Assembly (NCBI GenBank): GCA_037951105.1
Contig: JBAMJV010002044.1
Location: 62,001-126,000 of the forward strand
Direction of reading: 5' to 3'
Origin: Echinarachnius parma
Taxonomy: Eukaryota > Echinodermata > Echinoidea > Clypeasteroida > Echinarachniidae
DNA: 64,000 nucleotides
The notes below the pieces were generated by a model. It worked only from the letters and a program-made list of their open reading frames with translations, did not search any database and had not been told where the DNA came from. The position numbers were made by a program, and so were the translations under genes. Below are positions 1-13,100 of the stretch, in pieces (the stretch's first letter is position 1; the number at the start of each line of letters is the position of its first letter).

Positions 1-1109
1 CTTTATTACTTTGCTACAATTTATTCATTATACATATTTATTTTGAATATCCGAGAATTGTATTTTTTTATTTTGTATTATTTGTATAATTATTCTGTAT
101 CGTGTGATTATGTTGAAAATAAAAACAAAATGAATCAAATGAAATGAATCAAATGAAATTGACGTATCAATTCAATATTGAACTGTTTGTACTTAAATGA
201 TCTTATAATAACAACATATGGTAGTTATAAATAATGTATATATGTCTTGCATATGCTACCTTGCTATAAGCTTTTCTAATTATAGCTTTTATAGCAAATA
301 CAAAAATATATATATATTTGGAGAACTGTAATACACTGTGTTTATGGTTATATTACTTTTTAGTTTAGCTTAACATATTTATACTATTCATTTATATTTG
401 ACTACCTGTGTGTGCGTTTATATAAATGTAGGTTTGTACTTTTTTGTTTAATATATTTATGTATAATTATATTCTTTTGCGGTTACTTATGTTATGTTTT
501 GTTTATATTGAATTTCCTTAATATGGAATAGCTGAACAATACACAAACAAACCACTAGTACGTTTATGGTTAGATGAACGAGTATAAATGTATCGTTATT
601 AAACTCTACTGAAATATTTATGCATCATTAACATGATTAGTGTTATAGTTTTAACAATTTATATTTACAACAATACTTTCATCGTTGTCTAATAATCCAT
701 ATTTTTAAAACTGTATATTACAATAGTATATAAACTGTCTTGATTGTAAATATGTAGTCTGAAGCTCTATCTTATAATGTATACATTTTGTAAATTAGGT
801 AATTATCCTTTTATATATAAAACGAATACTGTATATTCTCTTTATGTTATCAGTTATGGGTGGTAGAGGCTAAAATTAAAACAAACAAACAATTTAATAC
901 AAATTAAAATGGAAAGACTAGGGAAATTTCACAATTTGCGGTTGTCATTTTACGTGTTTTTGGATAAAAGATCGTATGAAGTATGTGTGCGTTTATGTGT
1001 GTGTGTTGTATTGCGTTATGACCGAGTACAAAACACAAGTTATATGTCCTGGAACAGGTACAAGTTTCAACAATAATCCTCCGGTTGCAACAATAATAAT
1101 AATAAATAA
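1..1109. other. AT-rich intergenic DNA, no gene seen
   Basis: Very AT-rich sequence with short direct repeats and no open frame that resembles a protein family. I see no RNA gene or clear repeat family here. Confidence 0.5.
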
Positions 1110-1566
1110 TATAGGATTTCTCGGTCAATTTCGTAAGTTGGCCATATACAAATTTATTTTGTGTGCATTCAATTTCGCCGATTTTGTCACGGCAGCTGTA
1201 TTTTGCAGTTCAAATTGTTTTTTTAGCATTCGAATTCATATAACAATCATTCTAAAGCATTTTGTTTGCATTCGATTTAGAACGTGTTTCTATTTCGTAA
1301 AATTGTGATTCAATTTAAAGCGAGAAAATTTGTGATTACGTAACGCCACCTTCCGTGAAATCCGTTGGCGAAATTGAATGCAAATAGCATGTTTTTTAAA
1401 TTGAATGCTAAAAATGGTAAATCACTTGACCGAAGAGCTAAATCGTATGAAAAAAAATGCAATTTTGAATGACAATTGCAAGCCTTCAGCTCATTTTCGC
1501 GAAATTGAATGAAACGCTTATCAAAACGAATGAGAAGCTTACGAAATTGGCTGAGAAAACCTATAA
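1110..1566. mobile_element. Foldback (MITE-like) element
   Basis: The left end (ATAGGATTTCTCGGTCAAT, then TTTCGTAAG) is matched in inverse orientation by the right end (CTTACGAAATTGGCTGAGAAAACCTATA region, 1538-1565). The interior also holds many inverted pairs of a motif like GAAATTGAATGC. No coding capacity is visible. This is the pattern of a non-autonomous foldback DNA element, family unknown. Confidence 0.6.
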
Positions 1567-1574
1567 TAAAGAAG

Positions 1575-2228
1575 TCTTCTAATGCGCCAATTCCACCTTT
1601 TTCAAGGTGCTTATGGCGCAGTTAACTCATCTTTACACACAAAAAGAGAAGCGAAAACAAAAAACATGAACATTTGAACATAAGTATGAACAACTTTGAT
1701 ACATAAACATATATCAAAACACAAAATGAAACTACTGGAAATTACTGAACAAATGCAACTTGGAAGAGGTGAGTTTTCAGACTGATCTTAAAAGATTCTA
1801 AGGACGTAATGTTTCTAATGTGTTGGGGGAGCTCATTCCAAAGTGAAGGACCAGCATCTGCGAAAGCCCTGTCCCCCATGATGTGCTTGGTGGGATAGAA
1901 AGTAAGCCAGACTGAGAGGATCGGAGAGGTCGTGTAGGCTTGTATTGTTTTATCAAAGAAGCATTGTAGCTAAGGGCGGAACCATGTGTACAGTGAACAG
2001 TTAATAGCAAAATCTTAAATTGAATACGTTGATCAATTGGTAGCCAATAGAGTGTCTGTAGTACAAGAGTAATGTGAGTGTAACAATGCGGGCTGGTGTG
2101 TTTTGTAGTTTTTGTAATTGTGTGATTTGGGACTGGGGCAACTGATAAGCCAGGGCATTACCAACATCCAGACGAGAAGAAATAAGTGCGTGGACAATTT
2201 TGTTTGTAGAGGAACATGTCAAGTAGTT
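1575..2228 (-). mobile_element. Non-LTR retrotransposon (CR1/L2-like) 3' fragment
   Basis: The - strand encodes pieces of the C-terminal part of a LINE reverse transcriptase ORF: an ALISSRLD segment followed by QLQKLQN near 2001-2222, then a YKPTRPLRSS-like segment and a GDRAF-like equivalent near 1798-2010. The order matches the better preserved LINE at 58940-60205. The two pieces are in different frames and interrupted, so this is a dead, 5'-truncated copy. Confidence 0.7.
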
Positions 2229-2299
2229 CCGAATAAAGCCTAAATTACGTAATGGTGTTGTATTTTATTTATTTCGCGAAGAACAATATTCATGAGAGT

Positions 2300-2452
2300 T
2301 CATATTTTGGTAAAACAAAATCAAATCAAATCATATCGTACCATACCAAATGAAATCATATCTATCATATCAAATGAAATCAAATCAAATCAAACGAAAT
2401 CAAAACAAATTAAATCAAACCATATCAAATCAAATCAAATCAAATCAAATGC
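2300..2452. repeat. (CAAAT)n pentanucleotide repeat
   Basis: Imperfect run of CAAAT/CATAT units, cleanest between about 2365 and 2450. The small open frame over it is a by-product of the repeat. Confidence 0.85.
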
Positions 2453-2598
2453 CGTGTCCGGTTGCATCTATGTTGTGAGTTAATTATACACTGTATTATT
2501 GTAAGACGAAACAAAGGCTGTTCATTATATTCTACGTAACATGAAGGATCAACAGAATAACTGTTAAACATTAAATGTTACAAATAAATTGTTTGACG

Positions 2599-2811
2599 CC
2601 AGTGGCGTAGCGAGTCCGACTGGTTTGTATTTATTTATTTATTTATGTTTTTATTCATTTCTTTGGAAGGGGGGGGGGGGGGGGGGTGTGATTATTGAGA
2701 ACATATTTTATCTGTATTTTATTAGAATATTTGCTTTAGATAATAGTGTAGGTTTAGATAAGCCAAACAGGGGGAGGGGCACGGGGGCGTGCGCCTGGTC
2801 TACGCCAGTGG
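2599..2811. mobile_element. hAT-like G-tract repeat
   Basis: Begins CAGTGGCGTAGC and carries a run of about 18 G at 2670-2687. It could end at CTACGCCAGTG near 2801-2811, the near inverse of its start. It resembles the element at 59741-59863, whose 8-bp target duplication is exact; no clear duplication is seen here, so the right end is uncertain. Confidence 0.5.
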
Positions 2812-3257
2812 TCTACACATAGTTTCACATCTTCGATTGTATTGACATAGGGTGTGAGATATTAATAGTGAGAAATTGCAACATTCAGCAATGTAAAGAG
2901 TATAATATCCATTTCGTGGTTTCTGTATATCCACACCCGCTGGTAAACATAAACACATACAAGTGCCTGTCAACATTGGGAGTGTGGCGTAGAATATTTG
3001 CTTTAGATAATAGTGTAGGTTTAGATAAGCCAAACAGGGGGAGGGGCACGGGGGCGTGCGCCTGGTCTACGCCAGTGGTCTACACATATTTTCACATCTT
3101 CGATTGTATTGACATAGGGTGTGAGATATTAATAGTGAGAAATTACAACATTCAGCAATGTAAAGAGTATAATATCCATTTCGTGGTTTCTGTATATCCA
3201 CACCCGCTGGTAAACATAAACACATACAAGTGCCTGTCAACATTGGGAGTGTGGCGT
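2724..3257. repeat. Tandem duplication, 267-bp unit, two copies
   Basis: The unit starting AGAATATTTGCTTTAG at 2724 recurs at 2991 with only a few single-base differences and ends at 3257. A recent local duplication. The open frame across it has no recognisable protein. Confidence 0.9.
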
Positions 3258-3451
3258 AGAATATAGGAATTCCAATTATGCACTGCAGATTTTGATGACG
3301 TACTTTCGCAAATAGTTAATTTATTACGATTGTATAGTCAAACTGTGCAGCTGCATTACAATTGGCAAATTTTGATAAATTGCCTGTGATTGGCATACAC
3401 AAAATGAGTTAAACTTGCGAATAAGATAACAATGTAAAGCTTGTAAATATA

Positions 3452-4529
3452 CAGTGCGAGTAAAAAAAAACGAAACCGGACTTTGATAGTTTATAAATCC
3501 AGAAATCTAGAAGTATAAATGTTGATATTGGTATCATGTTAAAGCTTGAGAAATTGCCCTTAAAATGATATATCATACACTCTGATCACTTCACGCTTCA
3601 CCGATCGCGACCTAATTATCCAAAGGCATGCAAAAACTACCCGTGTCCAAGTTTTCAGTGTTCTTGTTTTGTGAATGGTTTCATCTGTTGTTTGATTTTC
3701 AAAGATAACTTCATCCTAAAAATGTCATATTCATGGCCCCTGCCTCCAAACAATGGGGCTGCTGATGGGAGGACAGGGGGGGGGGGATCCCCTTCAACAC
3801 TGATAAACATGAAAAACATTGGCAACAAGCTGGTATTTGTTTTGATTCACCAAAGGATATTCTTGAAATGCTCTTTTGAAGAAAAAAACGGTAAACAAAC
3901 GCATTCATTTATGATAAACACAACCAAAAGGTCCTCCCTAATCAAAATATCGTAACCTTTTAACAAAAAGGTTTTCAGCAAAATAACTTGGCAGGATTGT
4001 TTCTACACTTATTCACTAACTTCTGTGTGAAAATGAAAGTGGTCCTCTTATTCATGCATGAGTGAGCACACAATAAAGACAATATTTTCACTTTTCAAAA
4101 GTCACGTGACTCTTGTGACTTTAGAAAAGTGACAATTTTGTCTTTAATGTGTGCTCACTCATTCATGACTCGACGGATAAATATCATTTTCAGACAGAAG
4201 TGAGTCAATAAGTGTAGAAACAATCCTGCCAAGTTATTTTGCTCAAAACCTTTTCGTGAAAAAGTTACGCTATTTTGATTAGGGGGGACTTACTTTTGTT
4301 TGTTGTGTTTAGAACAAGACAAGGGCAAACTTGGACACGGGTAGTTTTTGCATGACTTTGGATAATAAGTTCGCGTTCGATGAAGCCTAAAGTGATCAAA
4401 ATGTATGATGTATCATTTTAAAGGCAATTTCCAAAGCTTTAATCTGATACCAATATCAACATATATATGTTTATAATTGTGGATTTATAAGCTATCAAAG
4501 TCCGGTTTCGTTTTTTTTGACTCGCACTG
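3452..4529. mobile_element. Tc1/mariner-type foldback element, about 1.08 kb
   Basis: Left tip CAGTGCGAG followed by an A-run and CGAAACCGGACTTTGATAG; the right tip is the inverse (CTATCAAAGTCCGGTTTCG ... CTCGCACTG). Both sides are flanked by TA (3450-3451 and 4530-4531), the Tc1/mariner target site. The inverted repeats extend nearly the whole length to a palindromic centre near 4090-4130. There is no transposase frame; it is non-autonomous. Confidence 0.85.
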
Positions 4530-4549
4530 TATATTTGAAACATAACTTC

Positions 4550-7100
4550 TGTAAATGGTGTAAATAATTGTTTATTCTGCAAAATGTTTAAATCGTATTA
4601 TAATAATATTTTATGTATTGTTGTATTGTATGTGGCTATTGCATTAATATTGTATTATTTGTAAGATAATATTCTGAAAGGACTGGCCTCGACTAGCCTG
4701 ATGGGCTATTGCTGTTTCTTTTTTTACCAACTATAATGTTCTATTATTTCTGACTATTTTGTGATTTATATATTTTTGTTTGGTAAATAAATACATTTCA
4801 TTAATTTCATTTCATATAAAGAGGTTAGTGGAAACACTCCTCGTTGAAATGGTTGCCTCACCCTTCATCCCGTACTACACCCTCATGTGGTGGAAACAAA
4901 TCAATGATAATTATAATTCATGACATGCCAGTTCCCGTTACAAACATACCATCTTCAATAATATTGATACGTTGAACCCACCCCGTGGAGGTTTAAGAAA
5001 CATGGCTACGCTGCCGCATGTTAGTACAAGATGAGAATAATGGTGAGGTTGTCTATTTATTTATTACTATCATTTTTGTTGTTGAAAAGTGGGTTTTAAG
5101 ATAATTTCGAATAGAGATCGGTAATTTCCCACCCCCTGTATAATAGCATCCTTTTCATGCTTTTAATCAAATGAAAATAGGTTATTCATATTTTGACATG
5201 ACCAATGATATTATACAGATGCTAACTGGTGCTGGAGGGAATATCACGGAATGTTCCTAGGGTTACATTCTATGATTTTCCCGACAGCAAAGTTAACATC
5301 TGTTCTGTTATATGACAAAAGTAACACATCCTTACACTATTAGCCTCTCCGAGCTCGATTAGAAAATGTGGCTTTTCGAAGTGATATGTTGACAAGTCAT
5401 TGTGTCGTCATAATATAATTTCTCTCTCTCATTGTGACGTCATAATGCAATCCCGGCCTGCAATCGATAGCATCGCTTTCATTGTTTGCCATTATGTCTG
5501 AACGAAAATTATCCTCTATTGATATTGGCTCTTTCGTGTAATATAATACAATATTTTAAAATTACATGACTGAGATTAGCCAATCAATGACTCGTATTTG
5601 ACCAAGTCAGATAACATATTTAATTATTCCATTGCCTCCGAGAACCTGATGGATCCTGAATTAACTATATGGAGATTGCAAAATCTAGCAGAGTACACAA
5701 TACATCGTAACAAATAAATATGTTTTCCCCTTCACCCCTAATTACAGTAAGTTCGCAACTAACTATTTTTTTGCATAATTTTTATAATAAAAAAAAAGAT
5801 GATGGCATAATAAAGAATATATCTTACTAAGAGCGACAGCAGTATATTTATCGATTGCCAGTTATACTGGAACGTGATAGATTCTGTATTAACTATTTAG
5901 AGATGGCAACATCTAGCTGGAAACATGTTAATAGTTTTACCCTTTCAGTTTGCAATGCGGCAATACCATACACTAACATGGTATTAACTTTGTTCTTACA
6001 GACAGTGCAAACAGTCAGGAAAGGTGATCAATCATTTTCTTTGTACATATTGTTTTATGTCTCTCTATCTCATCATATCCCCACTACTTGATTTTCAAGT
6101 TCAAGTATCGCCCAAATATGTTTTTTTATTTTCATTTCACCGGAACATGTTTTGACTTCTTAAACTCAAAAGAAAATGAAACACCGTATGGATACAACAT
6201 TCTTTGGTCTTAGACCTTCGTCATCATCAAATCCGGTTCAAATATATGTCGTGCGCAAAACGGTTTATCTATGTGAACTTTTCCAATGAATTGACGTTTA
6301 AACAAGATTACCACGTTATAGGGATTACATTGTCTGTACTAAACAGTCTAAGTTTTAAAACTGATTTGGCCAGATCACAACTTTATTCATATTTATAATG
6401 ATAATACTTCAAATCCAACATTTATGATCCATTCGACTACACCCTCTTCTAAAAAAACAACAATCTGGGCAGGGAACAGAGAGAGAATTCATTTCTACAT
6501 TGTTGATATTGTTTCAGCAAGATGTATGGAACACGAATCTACTCACTCTCTACCAAGGACTGGTCTTGTAATTGAGTTTAACATGACGTGGGGCATGATA
6601 ATTATCGGCCGAACTGACGATAGTGCTTTCTAAAAAAAAAGAAGAATCCAAGCTGAGACTAATTTAGTTCCATTCATAAATTATATTGAGTAATGATATT
6701 TCGGTTGTTTGATTTATGGTCCTTTTGTCAACACCCCTCCCTACCAAGGAATGGTAATTGGGTTTAGAACTACGTAGACATGGTATAGAAACTTATCGCC
6801 CATGCTGACGATACTGCTTTCTAAATACCAATATAAGCATTGAAGAATTTGATTGTAGTCATATATGGATAAACGATAATATTTGGTGTGCGAAATATGA
6901 AATACGAAATATTCAAGAACCAATCTGAACAGATAACTTGTTCGTAGTATGCATATCTTTATTAGCGATATTTCATGTGCGATATATTGAAGTGTGTTTG
7001 TCTGTATTCCTTTATTTTGGTGATATTGCTATAGTGTGTAACCAACGGGAATTTGGTGCACCAATTATTAACTGTTGCATAATCTTATGTGATTGACAAT
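4550..7100. other. Upstream region of the receptor gene; no gene seen
   Basis: AT-rich sequence with two pairs of diverged direct repeats (about 5640-5700 with 5866-5920; about 6540-6640 with 6738-6830). The second pair shares CTACCAAGGA and GACGATA-TGCTTTCTAAA motifs. No convincing exon, and I cannot point to a TATA box for the gene that starts at 7110. Confidence 0.45.
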
Positions 7101-7102
7101 AC

Positions 7103-7123
7103 ATGAAGGATGGAACGACTTAA
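7103..7123 (+). promoter_or_regulatory. Short upstream ORF overlapping the receptor start codon
   Basis: ATG at 7103 opens a six-codon frame ending in TAA at 7121-7123. It overlaps the ATG at 7110 that opens the signal-peptide frame. If the transcript starts upstream of 7103 this uORF would be met first and could lower translation. Seen directly; its effect is inference. Confidence 0.45.
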
Positions 7124-7185
7124 TGTTATATTGCTCATATCGGTCAGCATGACGTTTGCATCCCTCTTTGGACAAACATATGCTG
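7110..7185 (+). CDS. Exon 1: signal peptide
   Basis: ATG at 7110 opens 25 codons: a short polar start (MERLN), a hydrophobic core ([15 protein letters not shown]) and a plausible cleavage region ending QTYA, then one base before the donor GTAAGT at 7186. Ends in phase 1, which fits the CCP exon at 11352 (split codon G|TT, Val). The preceding ATG at 7103 only opens a six-codon frame, so 7110 is preferred. It is the only signal-peptide-like start upstream of the domain exons. Confidence 0.75.
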
Positions 7186-10100
7186 GTAAGTCTTTTTCTT
7201 TTTCTTGTATCTGTAATCGTGGTAATACAATTTGTGATTAAAAGAAGGCAAAGAAAATGGGATTCCAACGGGATTCGAACCCGAGACCTCCGGATTGCTA
7301 GACCGGTGCTCTACCGACTGAGCTATAGAAAACCCTAGACGGTGCTCGTCCCTGAAACCCCTTAATTCTCATATTTCTGGTCAGTTTCTCTATATGTTTT
7401 AATTAATTGTAATACAATTTGTTACATTAATTATTATCTTATATTACATTTGTATTCTTAAATATTTGTGTTGTTATTTCGATTCCTTTCATAACAGTTA
7501 TTAGTTATATTTTTTGAGATCCACAATGTTCATATATCCTTCCATTTTCCTCAGAAAAAAATATAAACTTACATTTCAACATGAATCAAAACTTGTATGG
7601 CATTAGTTAATATTAATTGTGTGTGAATCAAGAGAACATGCTACTAATATGTTTTGTTACGGATTTCGTAAACATTGTCCAAATCCTCAAAACTTAATTG
7701 GAACTCTAAGTGGTTCTCTCATACCTTGTCATATTCATATTAACAATAAAGGCACATGACAGGTTTCGGTTTTTCAAATTTCCATTGCGTTCAAAAGATA
7801 TTTACAATTGAAGTGTACATATATTAAACTGTCTACGGGATAATATAAGCCGTGTATAAAGTGAGTGCAATGAGTAAGTGAAAATCACTTTGCATTTTTG
7901 CTAATTTCTCGGCCGTGAAATGTTCACCCATTACTTCGTGGACATATCAGATCACACCAATGCACATTTTATTAATCACTCATCACTTTTTGCACTTGTC
8001 AACAATGTTACTAGATCCCTTTAAATGACATGTACGCTTATTATAATATGATGTGTTTTTAAATCCTAGCAGAATGCCTTCTTTGTGTTCAATATTGTGC
8101 ATAATTATGTTTGTTCCTGTAGCAAATAAGTACTAAAATTTTTAATATTCAATACTTCATAAACAAAGAAATAACAAAATTTAATTAAATGGATAGTACA
8201 GTTTTGGTCAAACTTAATTTTAGTAACCAAAACATGCACCATAACATTACAAACTAATAGGTGTAACTCCACCATGCTCGAAAGGTATAACAAAAATCCA
8301 AATGACGAAGTAAAAGGTATGTTATCATTTTAAAAAGCCGTTAAAACACAAAAGGGCGCTTTCTAGAAAAGCAATTTTTTCAACAATTTGTTATTTAAAG
8401 AAAATGTGCATTTGATTTTTTTTAAAAATAATGATGGAATAGAGAGGTCATCAACAACTATTGAAAAACCTCTTTGCAAAACTTTGAAAAAGTGTAAGCA
8501 CTTTATTTTGCTTTTCTTCAATCATCGAATAAACCTGGGGCCCCAGGTTTTTTGTGAGATTATGAAAAACTAAGTGAACAAATTCGAAACAAAATACAAT
8601 TTTAATGACAAAATAAACTTTATTATTTTGTATCAATATCCGTTCAGAAACGGCTGAAATGTGAATAAATATATTCAATCGGAATTCGGAATACATCTGG
8701 GGCCCAGATTTATTCAATGAATTTCTAAACAATAGAAACAATGCTTATACCCGAAAGTTTTTCAAAAGAGGGTTTTTATTAATTGATGATGATCTCTCTA
8801 TTTAATCATTAATTCATCAAAACATCACATGCATATATATAATTTGGTATAAAAAATGGTTGAAACAAATACTTTTTTTTAGAGAGCGCCTTCTTGTGTT
8901 TGAATGGCTCTTTTTAAAAATGATAATAGGCTTTTTAATGAGTTGTTTGTAATTTTCTATACCTTTCGAGCATGGTGGAGTTAAAACTATTAGTGTGTTA
9001 TGTTATTGTGCAGGTTTTGGTTACTTATGCTCAGACTTAACAAAACTGTACTACCTCTTTAAACTCGAACCATTATAGTTTAAGGTGTAGGGTTAATATC
9101 TGGTGGCATTAGAACACACTTAAGATGAGAGACGTGTGTGTCCTGATAACCTCGTTATTGAGGCTGTATCAAAATCATAGCGTTTCCGTTAAAACAGAAA
9201 TCTATAACTTACCAAATTGTACAAACTGCAAAGTAGGCGTACTGATATACGCCTACTTTAGTTTTACGGGGCATAATTTGACTGCCATTACGCACGTTCT
9301 AAAAGCTTGCTTAATTTCGCGATGAATGTGAGCCGACTCTCGAATCCTCAGGGCGTGGCGGGATAAACAACGCAAACATCAACCCCTCTCGACTTCTCAT
9401 AAATGGGATACAAACACTGGGTGTGTACCAAAACGTACCCGGTGACGCACCTAGGGTGTTTGGGTGTTGTGTGTGTGTATGTGTGTGTGCGTGTGTGTCC
9501 ATGTGTGCGTGTGCGTGTGTGTGTGTGTTGTGTTTACATGTGTGTTTGTGTGGAGTGCGTGTACGCGTGTGTGTATTTGTGAATGTGTGTTTGTGTGTGT
9601 GTTTGTGTGAGTATGCGTCTTCAGGACCGTCATGACCGTTATTGATGGGCAATTGACTAATTGACTGGGTCGACTCCACCATTGGCTTCCCACATCCCTC
9701 TGCTTTTTGTCTAGGGTAAAGATAATATTACAAATCCTTATAGAAATGTAGTGATTTTGGTGACGCAACAAGTGATGCGTGGTTAATGAAATGTGTATAG
9801 GTGTGATCTAATAATGTCCAAAAAGTAATGCGTGAAAATTTCAAATTAATTGGATGTTATTTGGCCGAGAAATGAGTGAAAATTCAAAGTGATATTCACT
9901 TACTCATTGCACATACTTTGAACACGGCTGAAAAAGTCCCGTAGATAATTTCATATCCGATCATTTCAATCGTAACTATCTCTTGAACAAAATGGGAATT
10001 TGAACAATCGAAACCTCTCCCATGTTTGTATTGTTAATACAAAAAAAAACAAGGTACGAGGGAACCGCTATAATTCCAATTGTATTTTGAGGATTAGGAC

Positions 10101-13100
10101 ATTGTTACTAAGTCCCTTTAAAATGTGTCTGCATGACTGTTTTCCTCGTGGGTTACGAGATAGTGATACTCGCTTGAGTAGTTTAACCATTTATTATGTT
10201 TATTTTTCATTTATGATCATAATAAATTCGTTCCAAAATGCTATATGTTTTACAGTTATATGCGTTTATTTACATATTAATGTTATATCGCCATAAAAGT
10301 TGTATATGATTTAAAATAGGTGTAAGTATTTTGATGACTGAAATAAAGATACCATTGAATATCTCGTTAAAATATTGATTGACACCCCGTATGAGTGACA
10401 CGCCAATACAATTATTTCAAACGACTGATTCATCTCGTTGACATTGCTATCATGAAAAACAGACAGACTAGTTTGTGTTTATTATAAGATACACGCAGAC
10501 ACATATATCACACATACATACTCACATAAATCCACACAAACACAGACAGACACACAAACACACACACACACACACACACACAAATGCAATTACATAATAC
10601 TTACATTATAATACCCTTGATTTAAAACCAACCAACCAACCAACCATCCAACCAACCAACCAACCAACCAACCAACCAACCCACCCACCTACCAACCCAC
10701 CTACCAACCCACCTACCAACCAACCAACCAACCAACAAACCAACCAACCAACCAACCAACCAACCAACCAACCAACCAACCAACCAACCCACCAACCAAC
10801 CAGCCAATCCACCCACTAACCAACCCACCAACCCACCCACCAACCAAACAACCCACCAACAAACCAACCAACACACCCACCAACCAAACGACCCACCAAC
10901 CCACCAATCCACCAGTCAACCAAGCAACAACTAACCTACCAACTAATAATTAATATTTGATCACTTTAGACCAGCACCCCCTTTCAACTATTTATTTTGT
11001 ATGCACGTACATATGGGGGCTTGTCCGTGAAACATGACACGTTCTAGATCCAGGACTCTTACCATGCTTACAGTTCCAGGAGATAAAGCTAGCTTATATA
11101 TATATACATGTATTATGTATTTATTGGTTTCTGGTTCGCAGTTTAAATGCTGATTTGCACGTAATCAGAATCAGGATAAAACGTATTGTTGAAAAAAGAA
11201 CTTGTCTATATTTTACAAACTAAAAGTTACATGTGCATTGCCATGTATCGTGAGCGAAGTATGAACTGCCGGAAAAAAACCGGCACATTGAAACACTGAA
11301 CTAATCATAGTTCATATGTATTAAGCTGCATGCTATGTTTCGATTCTCTAGTTAACTGCACACTACCTACGGGAGCGGAATACCAATACACAGTCTTCAT
11401 TCCTACGAAAGACGGGTACCAGACAAACGAGGTACTCCTGATGGAGTGTGCACGCGGATCGCCTGGGCAGGGGTCCATGATCAGTTTCTGCTTAGCTAGT
11501 GGCGAGTGGAACCCGCCCTTGCTGGTATGCTACGGTATGTTGTTTAGTTTAATATTTGTTTAACTTGACTTGAGTCTATACATAGACAAATGAAAAGCCT
11601 GAATGTATCCACTGTATTGCATCAATTGTGTTTATCGTGAGATGATCCCTGTTAGTAAACATACCAGAAAAGTGCAGCCTTAGTAATTAATTATTAAACG
11701 ATATTTATATGAAGCAGAGGAACTTCAAGTGGTTGCACTGTTTATGTATAAACCCTGCACTGTACAATATGGCTATCACCATCATAATACATTCTTTGAG
11801 ACAGTATAAGTGCTTGTTATACCATAGACATACTGGTATGTCTATGGTTACACCTAACCGATAATAGGTAGATGGTGGGTCAGTATTACAGTCTTTACAG
11901 GAGTAGTTAAGTTTTGGTTTAAAGGGCTCTTTAGGAAATATATTTATTTTGGGAGGTGATGAAAAGCAACGTGTAAAATATAAAAAGGCACACATATTTA
12001 AAGACATAATACAATTTGTTTGATATAAATCGGTACAGAAACAACTAAAATATCTCTAAATATATCTGATCTGAATAAATGTTAGGGACCAGCTTTCATT
12101 CAATTATTACATACATGTACATTATTTATTTATTCAAGTATTTATTCAATTATTACATACATTATTACTTACACATTTCTTTAAAAATATCCAAATGTGT
12201 TTAACTTGTTTTGGATGATTTCTCTATTGATAATTTTTTTTTAGCGAACATCACATTCAGACATTTTGATTAAAAATAGTTGAAACGTGAAGTGTCTGGA
12301 GGGCGCCTTTGACGGTGTGTAAAAGCTGCTCTTTGAGTGAAAACAGCCCTGTAACTTAGTCGTTTATTTGTTTTTTCTCCCATTCAACATCATTGAATTA
12401 TAACCGTTAGTTTGTAACGATAACTACAATTATGTTTGACAAGAACTGTACTATCCCTTTAAAGGGAGTCTTCAAAACAAAAGCAAATTACGGTGAATTA
12501 GTGTCATCTTGAAACTTAATGTATCAGCATAATTTGTTTGCTCTGATGACAATAATTGCAATTTCATTTAAAAGTGAAGTATGTGAATAATACTGTGTTC
12601 ATGTATTTATTTTTTTTGTTTTGTTTACTATTCGTACCTTTATAGACGACTGTGAACCACCGGTCGTAAGCAGTGACGTCACGGTCATGCCGTCTGATAC
12701 GACATACAGTCACGGAGACATTGTGAGCTATGACTGCGTCAACCCAAATGATACGGTCCTTGGGAACTACCAAGCCACATGTCGCGATGGCACGTGGGAC
12801 CCTCAACCGGCTTCTGATAATCCATTCTGTAACGGTACATATTTTAAACTAAATAATCATTTTATTGACATTTTGGTATAATACCTCTAGCCTAAACTTA
12901 AAAAAGGAAGTAAACAAATAATACAAAAATTTGTAAATGTATGACCATAACGAGGGTTATATTCCTGTTAAAATGTTTTTGTTTTATGTTTATGCTAATG
13001 ATTTTGTTTCAATACAAAACGAAAAAAATTGAAATCATAGTGATGACAGGGTTCTTTAACTAATGGCAACATCGGACAGGAAATAACTCCCTTCATTGAA

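Larger units (their letters stand above)
7186..11351 (+). other. Intron 1, repeat-filled
   Basis: Contains a tRNA-like sequence (7260-7332), two family B elements, one family A foldback, GT/CA runs and a (CCAA)n block. I found no further exon with paired splice sites and a domain. Confidence 0.6.

Noticed and set aside
2868-3266. 132-residue frame across the tandem duplication
   Set aside because: The frame repeats itself because the DNA is duplicated; no protein family is recognisable.
7260-7332. Fully functional tRNA-Ala
   Set aside because: The outer acceptor stem does not pair and two arm ends are mismatched, so it is reported only as tRNA-like.
9311-9771. His/Thr-rich and Cys/Val-rich frames
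   Set aside because: Produced by the GT/CA run on both strands.
10606-10919. Trp/Leu/Val/Gly-rich frames on the - strand
   Set aside because: Translations of the (CCAA)n repeat in three frames; no start context or domain.
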